Positions 45,273 to 52,637 of a stretch of DNA of 64,000 nucleotides are shown here, piece after piece (position 1 is the stretch's first letter; every line of letters begins with the position of its first letter). Below the pieces are notes generated by a model, which had not been told where the DNA came from, ran no database searches, and saw nothing but the letters and a program-made list of their open reading frames with translations. The DNA is from Bacteroidota bacterium (GTDB lineage: Bacteria > Bacteroidota > Bacteroidia > Chitinophagales > Chitinophagaceae): positions 1 through 64,000 of the forward strand of contig JAUZOD010000013.1 in the NCBI GenBank assembly GCA_030706635.1, written 5' to 3'. Both the position numbers and the translations under genes were made by a program.

Positions 45273-46836
45273 TCATTCGGTAATCCTGATCAGGCCGCCT
45301 CCATTGTACGAGTGATATTCTCCGTTATACATGCCATCTGCGCTAACCGGTCCCATTTTAAATACACCGGGAGAAACAGCCCGCACGGCATGATAGTAGG
45401 TCGGCCGTGGATTATTTAAATTCACGAACAGATTAATGCGGTCGTCCCGAACGTCCAGTGCGGTGGGTTTATAGTCGTCTTTGATCCATTCCATGCCCGG
45501 TATCTCTTTCGTTCTTGGATTCTCCATCTCAAATCCGGCAGGCAGGAGATCCGTGACCACTAAGCTTTCTGCATCGCCACTGAATGATTTCTGAACACTG
45601 ATCTGCACGATCAGCAATTCATTCTGTTTGAAGCTTTTTCCGGAAACCGGTGTTCCGTAGCGATTGAAAAAACGTTTCCTGACCCTGATAAAATTATCAG
45701 ACTCCTTCACGGTGCCGTTTGCGGAAATACCTTCCTGCATCCCGTAATAATTGATATTCCCCTTTCTGCTTCTGATGATTTCCGGGCTTCCGGACCTGAT
45801 AGCAGGTTCCAGTTCACCGAATGTGATGTTATTGAAATAATCCTCCTGCAAAGTGCCGCCGATTTTTCCGTGCAGTCCTTTATGGAGGTTAAGCTGATAA
45901 CTTTTTTCGGCATCAAATTGATCGCTATGGATCTGCAACCCGTTTTCTGTTAGCTCCGCATTGAATTTTACCGAGGGGTTTATTTTTATATAGGATGCCA
46001 GATCGGTTGCACTCACTTGCTCGCTGGTAAAGACCTGGATGGTACCGCCGGCCCCTTCCTGATTAGACCTGACTTCATTAACGCGCAAACTTAGGGTGAC
46101 GGGATCAGCGAACTGATTTCCGTCATCTGCGTTGTGCCTATATTTCCATCAACGGGAACGAGTCCTTTATCCAGGATGATCTTTGTCTCATAATCCTTAT
46201 CCTCATTTTGACCCCGGTCAGCCTCAGCGATATCCTGGCGGAAGGAGAAAGAGTTTGCAATATAAAGGTGCCGCCTTGCCATCTATAGAACGTTTCATCT
46301 TCTCTTTCGGCAAGGCCGGATCGAGTGGGTAGTTAAAATATGATTCCACCTGCGGAAGTGCCAGGTTGCTGTTTTTCGTCTGGCAGCACCCATTGGGCCT
46401 TCGTATTCTCCAGTTTTAACGCGGCCGTATGGAAATGGATCTCATCGGCATTTTTGAAATGATCATATTTACTGTATTGAAGAATATCCTTGTTGAGGAC
46501 GGCTTTATAATTGGTTACCAGAGATAGAGGCCCGGAACGGGAAAAGATCAACTCATCTGTATGTTCCCAGCGGAACTTCCCGGGAATAGCCGGTTCAAAA
46601 GAGCTATAGTGAGAGGAAACCCAGTGGTTGGTAAGCGAATCATTGACGAGGGATTTGTCAAACCGGAAGATCAGGTTAGTCAGGGCAGGCACTTCCTCTT
46701 TTACATTGGTATAATCCGGGCGCACCAGATTCCGGTTACAGGCCAATAAAAAAATAATGAGCCCGCAGGTTATCCACACCGGATGTTTTAAGCGTACGGC
46801 AGATGGGTCAAAAAGTTTATGGGTGTTAATATACAA
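45273..46836 (-). pseudogene. degenerate alpha-2-macroglobulin lipoprotein gene with large internal deletion
   Basis: Three minus-strand frames together follow the order of one YfaS-like alpha-2-macroglobulin. Frame one (46836-46333) has a signal with lipobox LLAC (LIIFLLACNRN) and the first Ig-like domain. After a frameshift near 46380, the text continues as QVESYFNYPLDPALPKEKM in another frame. Then comes 46282-46091 (DYETKIILDKGLVP), and after another shift near 46090 the frame 46088-45273. In this last frame an N-terminal segment (GGTLQEDYFNNITFGELEP) is joined almost directly to the C-terminal domain (VVTDLLPAGFEMENP, SPGVFKMGPVSADGMYNGEY). All middle domains and the thioester are gone: about 1.56 kb remain of an expected 5.5-6 kb. 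Confidence 0.88.
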
Positions 46837-46912
46837 AAAAGCATATGTTTTAGAACGCGTTGCCGTTGGAAATATCTTCTTATTTTTACCAACATAAAAT
46901 TTACCCGGGCTT

Positions 46913-47746
46913 ATGGCTTACCAACTGCTCAAAGGAAAGAAGGGAATTATTTTCGGTGCGCTCGACGATAAATCGCTGGCGTGGAGAACGGCACTACGTT
47001 GTTATGAAGAAGGCGCCGCCCTGGTACTGACCAATGCGCCTGTAGCCCTGCGTTTGGGAGAGATCAATAAACTGGCGCTGAACGTAAAAGCGCCGGTGAT
47101 TGCTGCAGATGTTACCAATATGGAGGATCTGAAAAAGCTTTTTGAAGGAGCCATGAATCATTTCGGCGGAAAGATCGACTTTATCCTGCATTCTGTAGGC
47201 ATGAGCCTGAACATCAGAAAAAATAAGCCCTACACCGGATTGGATTATGGATTTAACCAGAAAACGCTGGATATTTCTGCCGTATCGCTGCACCGCGTTT
47301 TACAAACGGCATATGAGATGGATGCCATCAATGAGTGGGGCAGCGTGGTTGCGCTGAGTTATATCGCGGCGCAACGGGTGTTTCCGGATTACAATGAAAT
47401 GTCTGATGCCAAGGCCCTTCTGGAAAGTATAGCGCGAAATTTTGGTTATTATTTTGGTGTTAAAAATAAGGTACGTATCAATACAATTTCCCAATCGCCA
47501 ACGAAAACAACGGCCGGGAGCGGAGTGAAAAGTTTTGACGGATTTCAGGCCTATGCAGAAAAAATGAGTCCCCTGGGAAATGCCAGTGCGGATGACTGTG
47601 CGGGTTATTGTGCAACCTTATTCAGCGATCTTACCCGAATGGTCACCATGCAGAATCTTTTTCATGATGGAGGCTTTTCCTTTACCGGTGTCACAGAGGC
47701 GATTATTCTGGAAATAGAAAAAAACCACGAAGAAATCATTAAATAA
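46913..47746 (+). CDS. fabI: enoyl-[acyl-carrier-protein] reductase
   Basis: SDR-fold enzyme (277 residues) that performs the last reduction in fatty-acid elongation with NAD(P)H. Segments: KGIIFGALDDKSLAW near residue 10, DFILHSVGMS, and the catalytic Y-x6-K in SYIAAQRVFPDYNEMSDAKALLES (tyrosine and lysine pattern of FabI). INTISQSPTKTTAGSGV and the TMQN-like GGFSFTGVTE end follow. The length is typical. A TATTTTTA box (46881-46888) lies 24 bases before the ATG. A strong terminator follows the gene. Confidence 0.96.
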   Translation: MAYQLLKGKKGIIFGALDDKSLAWRTALRCYEEGAALVLTNAPVALRLGEINKLALNVKAPVIAADVTNMEDLKKLFEGAMNHFGGKIDFILHSVGMSLNIRKNKPYTGLDYGFNQKTLDISAVSLHRVLQTAYEMDAINEWGSVVALSYIAAQRVFPDYNEMSDAKALLESIARNFGYYFGVKNKVRINTISQSPTKTTAGSGVKSFDGFQAYAEKMSPLGNASADDCAGYCATLFSDLTRMVTMQNLFHDGGFSFTGVTEAIILEIEKNHEEIIK

Positions 47747-47794
47747 GGGGCAAGTATGATCCTGACGGTCGCTGGAAGAGGCTGTTAAAAAAAT

Positions 47795-47822
47795 AAAAAT
47801 CCCTCCAAAGAGGGATTTTTTT
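47795..47822. terminator. bidirectional terminator after fabI
   Basis: AAAATCCCTC (47796-47805), loop CAAA, GAGGGATTTT (47810-47819), continuing to a run of seven T. The preceding A-run makes it suitable for both fabI and the convergent DUF2795 gene. Confidence 0.88.
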
Positions 47823-47839
47823 ATCCACATGGTGATTTT

Positions 47840-48061
47840 TTAATATTCATCCTCATTAAAGAAGAAATCTTCCTGGCTGGGATAGTCCGGCCAGATATCG
47901 TCTATCCCCTCATAAATCTCACCCTCATCTTCCAATTCCTGAAGGTTTTCTACCACTTCAATCGGGGCGCCCGAACGGATTGCATAATCAATCAATTCGT
48001 CTTTGGTGGCGGGCCAGGGGGCGTCTTCAAGATAACTGGCTAACTCGAGTGTCCAAAACAT
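47840..48061 (-). CDS. DUF2795 domain protein
   Basis: A 73-residue acidic protein. The first 50 residues match the DUF2795 fold: YLEDAPWPATKDELIDYAIRSGAP then VVENLQELEDEGEIYEGIDDIWPD. The tail is very acidic (DFFFNEDEY). These proteins are short, helical and of unknown function; in other bacteria they occur as part of or near membrane and DNA-associated proteins. The gene is monocistronic here, with a 186-base gap to the next gene on the other strand. Confidence 0.88.
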   Translation of the reverse strand: MFWTLELASYLEDAPWPATKDELIDYAIRSGAPIEVVENLQELEDEGEIYEGIDDIWPDYPSQEDFFFNEDEY

Positions 48062-48236
48062 CTTTATTCCTGTATTTAATTACTGAATTATTAATAAGGT
48101 CAGATCAACGGCAGCCTTCCGGAGAATAGGGGAAAACGCTGCCTTTAATTTTTCGCAAAAGTAATTTTTATAATGAAACCACCAAATACCATTTATAGGA
48201 GGTAAACGGGGGGAATCCCGCTTAAAACAAGGTTGT

Positions 48237-48244
48237 TATATTTG
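48237..48244 (+). promoter_or_regulatory. -7-like box three bases from the lolD-like ATG
   Basis: TATATTTG fits TAnnTTTG but ends only three bases before the ATG at 48248. A transcript from it would begin at or inside the start codon, giving a leaderless message, unless the box is a chance match. Confidence 0.4.
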
Positions 48245-48247
48245 CGG

Positions 48248-48925
48248 ATGATCCCATCAGAAGCTTCCCCGGCCATCCTTTCGGCCAGAAATATCGAAAA
48301 ATACTACGGCAAACTGCATGTTCTAAAGGGGGTAAACCTTGATATTAACAAGGGAGAGATCGTAAGTATGGTTGGTCCTTCCGGATCTGGGAAAAGCACG
48401 CTTTTGCATATTTTGGGCACACTGGATGAGCCGGCCTCGGGGGAGATCTTTTTGGAGAACCGGCGTCTGCAGACTTTGAAAGGAAAATCTTTGGCAGCGT
48501 TCCGGAACCGCCATATCGGGTTCGTATTTCAATTTCATCACCTGTTGCCGGAATTTACCGCGCTGGAGAACGTATGTATACCGGGATGGATCGCCGGCCG
48601 GAAAAAATCGGAAGTTAAGGAGCGGGCAATGCAACTATTGGAAATACTGGGCGTAAGCCACCGGACCGAAAACAAACCCTCCGCTTTATCGGGCGGTGAG
48701 CAACAACGGGTTGCCGTAAGCCGTGCCCTGATCAATAATCCGGATATTGTTTTCGCCGATGAACCCACAGGAAACCTGGACTCTGCGAATGCCCGAGAAC
48801 TGCATCAGCTTTTTTTTGATCTGCGCAAACAATTTAATCAAACCTTCCTGATCGTAACCCACAATGAAGCGCTGGCCGAGCAGAGTGACCGGGTGCTGAG
48901 GATGCGGGACGGGATGATAATTTGA
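48248..48925 (+). CDS. lolD: LolD-type ABC transporter ATPase
   Basis: A 225-residue ATPase of the LolD/MacB class. Walker [20 protein letters not shown] (about 38-56), Q-loop FQFHHLLPEFTALENV, signature ALSGGEQQRVAVSRALINNP and Walker [17 protein letters not shown] are complete. It most likely drives lipoprotein release from the inner membrane with LolCE-like permeases, which are not in the window. The start used is ATG 48248, five codons inside the longest frame. The TGA stop (48923-48925) is provided by the repeat octamer ATTTGAAA of inverted repeat D. It is convergent with the cobalamin adenosyltransferase gene. Confidence 0.85.
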   Translation: MIPSEASPAILSARNIEKYYGKLHVLKGVNLDINKGEIVSMVGPSGSGKSTLLHILGTLDEPASGEIFLENRRLQTLKGKSLAAFRNRHIGFVFQFHHLLPEFTALENVCIPGWIAGRKKSEVKERAMQLLEILGVSHRTENKPSALSGGEQQRVAVSRALINNPDIVFADEPTGNLDSANARELHQLFFDLRKQFNQTFLIVTHNEALAEQSDRVLRMRDGMII

Positions 48926-48994
48926 AAATTTGAAAATGAATCGGCTCTGTCTTCGTCATTTTCAAATTGCCAGATTTTCAAATTTTCAAATTGT
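48917..48994. repeat. intergenic inverted repeat D (8-mer type)
   Basis: Left arm 48917-48940 (ATAATTTG AAAATTTG AAAATGAA) and right arm 48956-48994 (minus strand ACAATTTG AAAATTTG AAAATCTG GCAATTTG AAAATGA) enclose a 15-base loop. It overlaps the 3' ends of both convergent neighbours: TGA stops at 48923-48925 and 48978-48980 lie inside it. Same octamer series as repeats C1, C2 and I (NNNATKTG). Confidence 0.8.
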
Positions 48995-49550
48995 TCCTGG
49001 GTACCCATGGAATCTCCTCTGATCCCAGCAAATGACCTGCATACCTGGCCAGGATGAACAGGTAGTCGCTCAGACGGTTGAGGTATTTGATGATCAGGAT
49101 CTGACCGATGGGCTCTTCTGCATCCAGTTGTACGGTCATACGCTCTGCGCGGCGGCAAACGCAGCGACAGATATGAGCCGTTGAAACCACTGGATGACCC
49201 CCGGGCAGAATAAAGGATTTCATGGGGGGTAATATCCCGCTCATCCGGTCTATTTCCTTTTCCAGCAGCAGTACGTCTTCTTCCCGCAGGTCGGGAATTT
49301 TTAATGCAATTTCCTTCTGCGGATCGCAAGCCAGCGCAGAACCGATGGTAAAGAGCCTGTCCTGGATCTCTTTTAGCATGGCACGACCGGTTTCATCGGG
49401 ATACTGATCAGCCAAAAGGCCAATAAAAGAGTTCAGTTCGTCAATATCGCCATAAGCTGCAATGCGAATATTGCTTTTGGAAACCCTGGTTCCTCCGAGC
49501 AGGCTGGTTTTGCCTGCATCCCCTGTTTTTGTATAAATTTTGAGTGACAT
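48978..49550 (-). CDS. PduO-type cob(I)alamin adenosyltransferase
   Basis: A 190-residue enzyme that makes adenosylcobalamin from cob(I)alamin and ATP. The ATP-binding N-terminus KIYTKTGDAGKTSLLGGTRV, the run KSNIRIAAYGDIDELNSFIG and the later VCRRAERMTVQL are typical of the PduO (ATR) family. It should supply coenzyme for mutases or reductases, which are not in this window. Its last residues (NNLKI, TGA) lie in the right arm of inverted repeat D, so the extreme C-terminus may be repeat-derived. The upstream ATPase gene is 14 bases away on the same strand. Confidence 0.93.
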   Translation of the reverse strand: MSLKIYTKTGDAGKTSLLGGTRVSKSNIRIAAYGDIDELNSFIGLLADQYPDETGRAMLKEIQDRLFTIGSALACDPQKEIALKIPDLREEDVLLLEKEIDRMSGILPPMKSFILPGGHPVVSTAHICRCVCRRAERMTVQLDAEEPIGQILIIKYLNRLSDYLFILARYAGHLLGSEEIPWVPRNNLKI

Positions 49551-49564
49551 GATGCAAGAGACAA

Positions 49565-50278
49565 TTACAATGCGGCTTCATATACCCCTTGTCTTCTTTT
49601 GTCGGTTTCGATAATCCCGTCTTTAAGTCGCACCACCCGGTGAGCATAGTTGGAAATATCTTCTTCGTGTGTAACCAGAGCGACCGTGTTTCCGGCGGCT
49701 TGTATTTTGTTGAATATTTCCATGATTTCGATGGAAGTCTTTGAATCCAGGTTACCTGTAGGCTCATCCGCCAGGATGAGCGAAGGATTATTGACCAATG
49801 CCCTGGCTATCGCTACCCTTTGACACTGGCCACCCGACAGTTCATTGGGTTTATGATGACTTCTATCCGTAAGACTTACTTTTTCCAATACCTCCATCGC
49901 CATTTCTATCCGGGTCTTTTTTGCGACGCCCGCATATACCAGGGGAAGCGCAACGTTCTCGGCAGCCGTGAGTCTCGGTAATAAATTAAACTGCTGAAAT
50001 ACAAATCCGATTTCTTTATTGCGTACTTCGGCCAGATCATCATCCGCCATCTGACTTACATCATGCCCGCTTAATACGTATTTCCCTTCCGTCGGGGAGT
50101 CCAGACATCCCAGGATATTCATAAGCGTACTCTTGCCTGAACCGGAGGGCCCCATCAGGGCAACGTATTCATTTTTTAGTATTTCCAGACTGATTCCTTT
50201 CAAAACGGGAACGGCCTGCTTTCCCATAAAGTAACTTTTTTGAATCCGTTCGAGCAGAATGATCGTGTTTGAACTCAT
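49565..50278 (-). CDS. MacB/LolD-type ABC transporter ATPase
   Basis: A 237-residue ATPase with Walker [21 protein letters not shown] (about 40-59), signature [20 protein letters not shown], Walker [21 protein letters not shown] and the H-loop [16 protein letters not shown]. The segment [20 protein letters not shown] is typical of the MacB group, so it should partner a FtsX-type permease such as the lone one at 10.6 kb, though no pairing is shown. It is the second such ATPase within 1.4 kb. Its downstream neighbour is the cobalamin enzyme; gatC lies 26 bases upstream on the same strand. Confidence 0.9.
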   Translation of the reverse strand: MSSNTIILLERIQKSYFMGKQAVPVLKGISLEILKNEYVALMGPSGSGKSTLMNILGCLDSPTEGKYVLSGHDVSQMADDDLAEVRNKEIGFVFQQFNLLPRLTAAENVALPLVYAGVAKKTRIEMAMEVLEKVSLTDRSHHKPNELSGGQCQRVAIARALVNNPSLILADEPTGNLDSKTSIEIMEIFNKIQAAGNTVALVTHEEDISNYAHRVVRLKDGIIETDKRRQGVYEAAL

Positions 50279-50304
50279 AGAATGGTTATACTGTTTAATG
50301 CCGG

Positions 50305-50604
50305 TTAGGCGGAAGGACTTTTTACTACCCTGGGGACCTTAAAATATTCATCATCCGCTAGCGGAGAATTCCTTAAAGCCTCTGTGCGGGACAGGGAAGT
50401 CTCTAAAATGTCTTCCCTTAGAACATCTGTTTCTTCTCCCATGTATAACAGAGGATTCACGCCGGTAACATCGAGAGCATTCAGCTGCTCTACGAAACCA
50501 ATCATTTTTTCGAGATCTTTTTTAATCTCCTGCATTCCGGCTTCGTCGAACTCCAGATTGGCCAGTTTGCACAAATGTTCAATAAGCGCATCATTTACTT
50601 CCAT
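50305..50604 (-). CDS. gatC: GatC, Asp/Glu-tRNA amidotransferase subunit C
   Basis: Small linker subunit (99 residues) of the GatCAB complex that converts Glu-tRNA-Gln and/or Asp-tRNA-Asn to the amide forms. Recognisable parts are [13 protein letters not shown] near the start, [19 protein letters not shown] (about 31-49) and the C-terminal [17 protein letters not shown]. gatA and gatB are not in the window. First gene of a possible gatC-ATPase-cobalamin operon on the minus strand. The divergent trpS lies beyond repeat E. Confidence 0.95.
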   Translation of the reverse strand: MEVNDALIEHLCKLANLEFDEAGMQEIKKDLEKMIGFVEQLNALDVTGVNPLLYMGEETDVLREDILETSLSRTEALRNSPLADDEYFKVPRVVKSPSA

Positions 50605-50680
50605 GAAACGGGATTACAGACAAAAATAATGGATTCAGGGAGAAATTCTGCACCCGGATAAAGTATGGAGGGCCTTTTAA

Positions 50681-50770
50681 CAGTTGACGGTTGACAGTTG
50701 TCGGTTGACGGACTTTAGGCCCGAATTCGCACCTGATTACGGTCAACCGTCAGCGGTCAACCGTCAACTG
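50681..50770. repeat. intergenic inverted repeat E (7-mer type), divergent gap
   Basis: Left arm 50681-50711 (CA, GTTGACG GTTGACA GTTGTCG GTTGACG G) and right arm 50741-50770 are inverse copies around a 29-base loop (50712-50740). The outer 15 bases of the arms pair perfectly. It lies between the divergent gatC and trpS starts, so it cannot be an ordinary terminator of either. The loop contains CGAATTCGCAC, a near match to CGGATTCGCAC in the loop of repeat H. Confidence 0.85.
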
Positions 50771-50819
50771 ACGACCCGGGTACTCAGAAATCATCAGTTT
50801 TGTTACCTTCGTCCTCCTC

Positions 50820-51815
50820 ATGGAAAAAAAGAAAGAAATCGTGCTGAGTGGGATCCGGCCAACCGGATTCCTGCACCTGGGCAACTATTTTGGCGCCTTG
50901 CGTAACTGGGCCCGCATGCAATATGAATATGATTGCTATTTTTTTATTGCGGACTGGCACAGCTTAACCACACATGCTGATACCAAAGACCTGAAAGTCA
51001 ATACCCGCAGACTGGTTTCAGAACTGATTGCCGGAGGCCTTGATCCGGAAGCCTGTGTGATCTATTCGCAGAGTGATATTCCGGAAATAGCCGAGCTCTA
51101 TCTCTATCTGAATATGCTGGCTTACCGGGGTGAACTGGAAAAAACGGCCACTTTCAAAGATAAAGTGAGGCAACAACCGGAAAATGTCAATGCCGGTCTG
51201 CTCACTTATCCTGTTTTGCAGGCTGCTGACATCCTGATCCACCGGGCTCTGAAGGTACCCGTGGGGAAAGATCAGGAGCAGCATATTGAGATGACCCGCA
51301 ATTTTGCAGAACGGTTTAACTACCGTTATGGAAATGTATTTCCACTTCCCGTTGCCTTCAGTTACGGAGGAGAACTGCTGAGGATCCTGAACCTCGATGG
51401 CACGGGAAAAATGAGTAAGAGTGAGAACCCGATGAATACGATCTACCTGAACGATGATGATGCGCTGATCACTAAAAAGATCATGAAAGCGAAAACAGAT
51501 CAGGGTCCGGCGGTGGAAAATATGCAAAAGCCGGATTATATCCAGGGGTTATTCACGTTGCTCCGACTGGTGAGTGAATCCGACGTAGTGGAAAAATATG
51601 AGAGCGACTTTAATCAATGTGTGATCCGGTATGGGGACATGAAAAAGCAGTTGGCTGAGGATATGGTCAGTTTTATACGTCCGCTGAGGGAAAAAGCGCA
51701 AAACCTGCAAAGCGATCCGGCGCATATTGACGAGATCCTGTCAGAAGGTGCAGTAAAGGCAAGGAAGAGTGCAGCGGCAACCCTGCTAAAAGTGCGGGAG
51801 GTCATGGGGTTTTAG
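50820..51815 (+). CDS. trpS: tryptophanyl-tRNA synthetase
   Basis: Class I synthetase (331 residues) that charges tRNA-Trp. It has the HIGH-like PTGFLHLGNYFG (about 14-25), the segment YFFIADWHSLTTH, the KMSKS motif in GTGKMSKSENP (about 195-205) and VGKDQEQHIEMTR. The length is typical for the bacterial enzyme. No T-box or attenuator is seen upstream; the only leader feature is inverted repeat E about 50 bases before the ATG. A TACCTTCG box near 50803-50810 is a possible weak -7 element. Confidence 0.97.
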   Translation: MEKKKEIVLSGIRPTGFLHLGNYFGALRNWARMQYEYDCYFFIADWHSLTTHADTKDLKVNTRRLVSELIAGGLDPEACVIYSQSDIPEIAELYLYLNMLAYRGELEKTATFKDKVRQQPENVNAGLLTYPVLQAADILIHRALKVPVGKDQEQHIEMTRNFAERFNYRYGNVFPLPVAFSYGGELLRILNLDGTGKMSKSENPMNTIYLNDDDALITKKIMKAKTDQGPAVENMQKPDYIQGLFTLLRLVSESDVVEKYESDFNQCVIRYGDMKKQLAEDMVSFIRPLREKAQNLQSDPAHIDEILSEGAVKARKSAAATLLKVREVMGF

Positions 51816-51875
51816 TACCCGCTTTTGCAAAACGATTCTTTTTTATATTTCCATCATAAGACTTTACATTTAGGA

Positions 51876-52511
51876 ATGGCAAAAACGAAGAAACCAAAGC
51901 ACATCGCTGTGGCAGGTAATATTGGTGCAGGAAAAACTACCCTTACCGAATTGCTGAGCAAACATTATAAATGGATACCTCAGTTTGAAGATGCCGATCA
52001 TAATCCATATCTGAACGATTTTTACGACGACATGCCCCGGTGGAGTTTTAATCTTCAGATTCATTTTCTCAATGGACGTCTTAATCAATTGCTGGAAATT
52101 TACAGCGGTACGGAAACGGTGATTCAAGATCGTACTATCTATGAAGATGCTCACATTTTTGCGCCAAACCTCCATGATATGGGGCTGATGAGCAAACGCG
52201 ACTATAATAATTATTTCCAGTTCTTTCAAACTCTGAAACGAATGGTTCAGCCGCCGGATCTGCTGATTTATCTGCAGGCTTCGGTTCCGACGCTGGTTGG
52301 ACAGATTCAGAAAAGAGGTCGTGAATACGAAGAGAATATCCGCCTGGACTATCTCAAGCGCCTGAACGATTTATACAATAAGTGGATTGACGGATATAAA
52401 GAAGGCGGTCTTTTGGTGATTAACGTGGACAAAAATAAATTCCCCGAAAATGAAGAACATCTCGGGGAAATCATCACCCGGATTGATGCCCAGCTGTACG
52501 GACTGTTCTAA
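51876..52511 (+). CDS. deoxynucleoside kinase
   Basis: Salvage kinase of the dNK (dAK/dGK) family, 211 residues, phosphorylating deoxyadenosine, deoxyguanosine or similar. P-loop AVAGNIGAGKTTLTELLSK (about 11-29), the DRx-type motif QDRTIYEDAHIFA and lid RGREYEENIRLDYLKRL are present. ATG 51876 is chosen; a longer frame from 51825 has no similarity. A TACATTTA box ends just three bases before the ATG. A clear terminator follows the gene. Confidence 0.92.
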   Translation: MAKTKKPKHIAVAGNIGAGKTTLTELLSKHYKWIPQFEDADHNPYLNDFYDDMPRWSFNLQIHFLNGRLNQLLEIYSGTETVIQDRTIYEDAHIFAPNLHDMGLMSKRDYNNYFQFFQTLKRMVQPPDLLIYLQASVPTLVGQIQKRGREYEENIRLDYLKRLNDLYNKWIDGYKEGGLLVINVDKNKFPENEEHLGEIITRIDAQLYGLF

Positions 52512-52515
52512 AATA

Positions 52516-52545
52516 AAAAAAGCTCTTCACCAGAAAGAGCTTTTT
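52516..52545 (+). terminator. terminator after the deoxynucleoside kinase gene
   Basis: AAAAAGCTCTT (52517-52527) pairs with AAGAGCTTTTT (52535-52545) around CACCAGA. The stem carries the same GCTCTT core as the riboswitch terminator at 15.8 kb. Runs of A and T on both sides make it usable in both directions. Confidence 0.85.
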
Positions 52546-52637
52546 ATAGCAAACAACGTTAAAGGTCGTTAGATGAAGTGCAAACAGCGTCCAAGATGGT
52601 GAATTATTTTTATTAAATGGACATTTTTCGGGTTTTT

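Noticed and set aside
48978-49550. a cobalamin riboswitch near the adenosyltransferase gene
   Set aside because: The upstream gap is only 14 bases and lies inside an operon; no B12-box-like sequence was found.
50605-50819. T-box leader upstream of trpS
   Set aside because: No T-box sequence or tryptophan specifier structure is visible; the gap is occupied by inverted repeat E.
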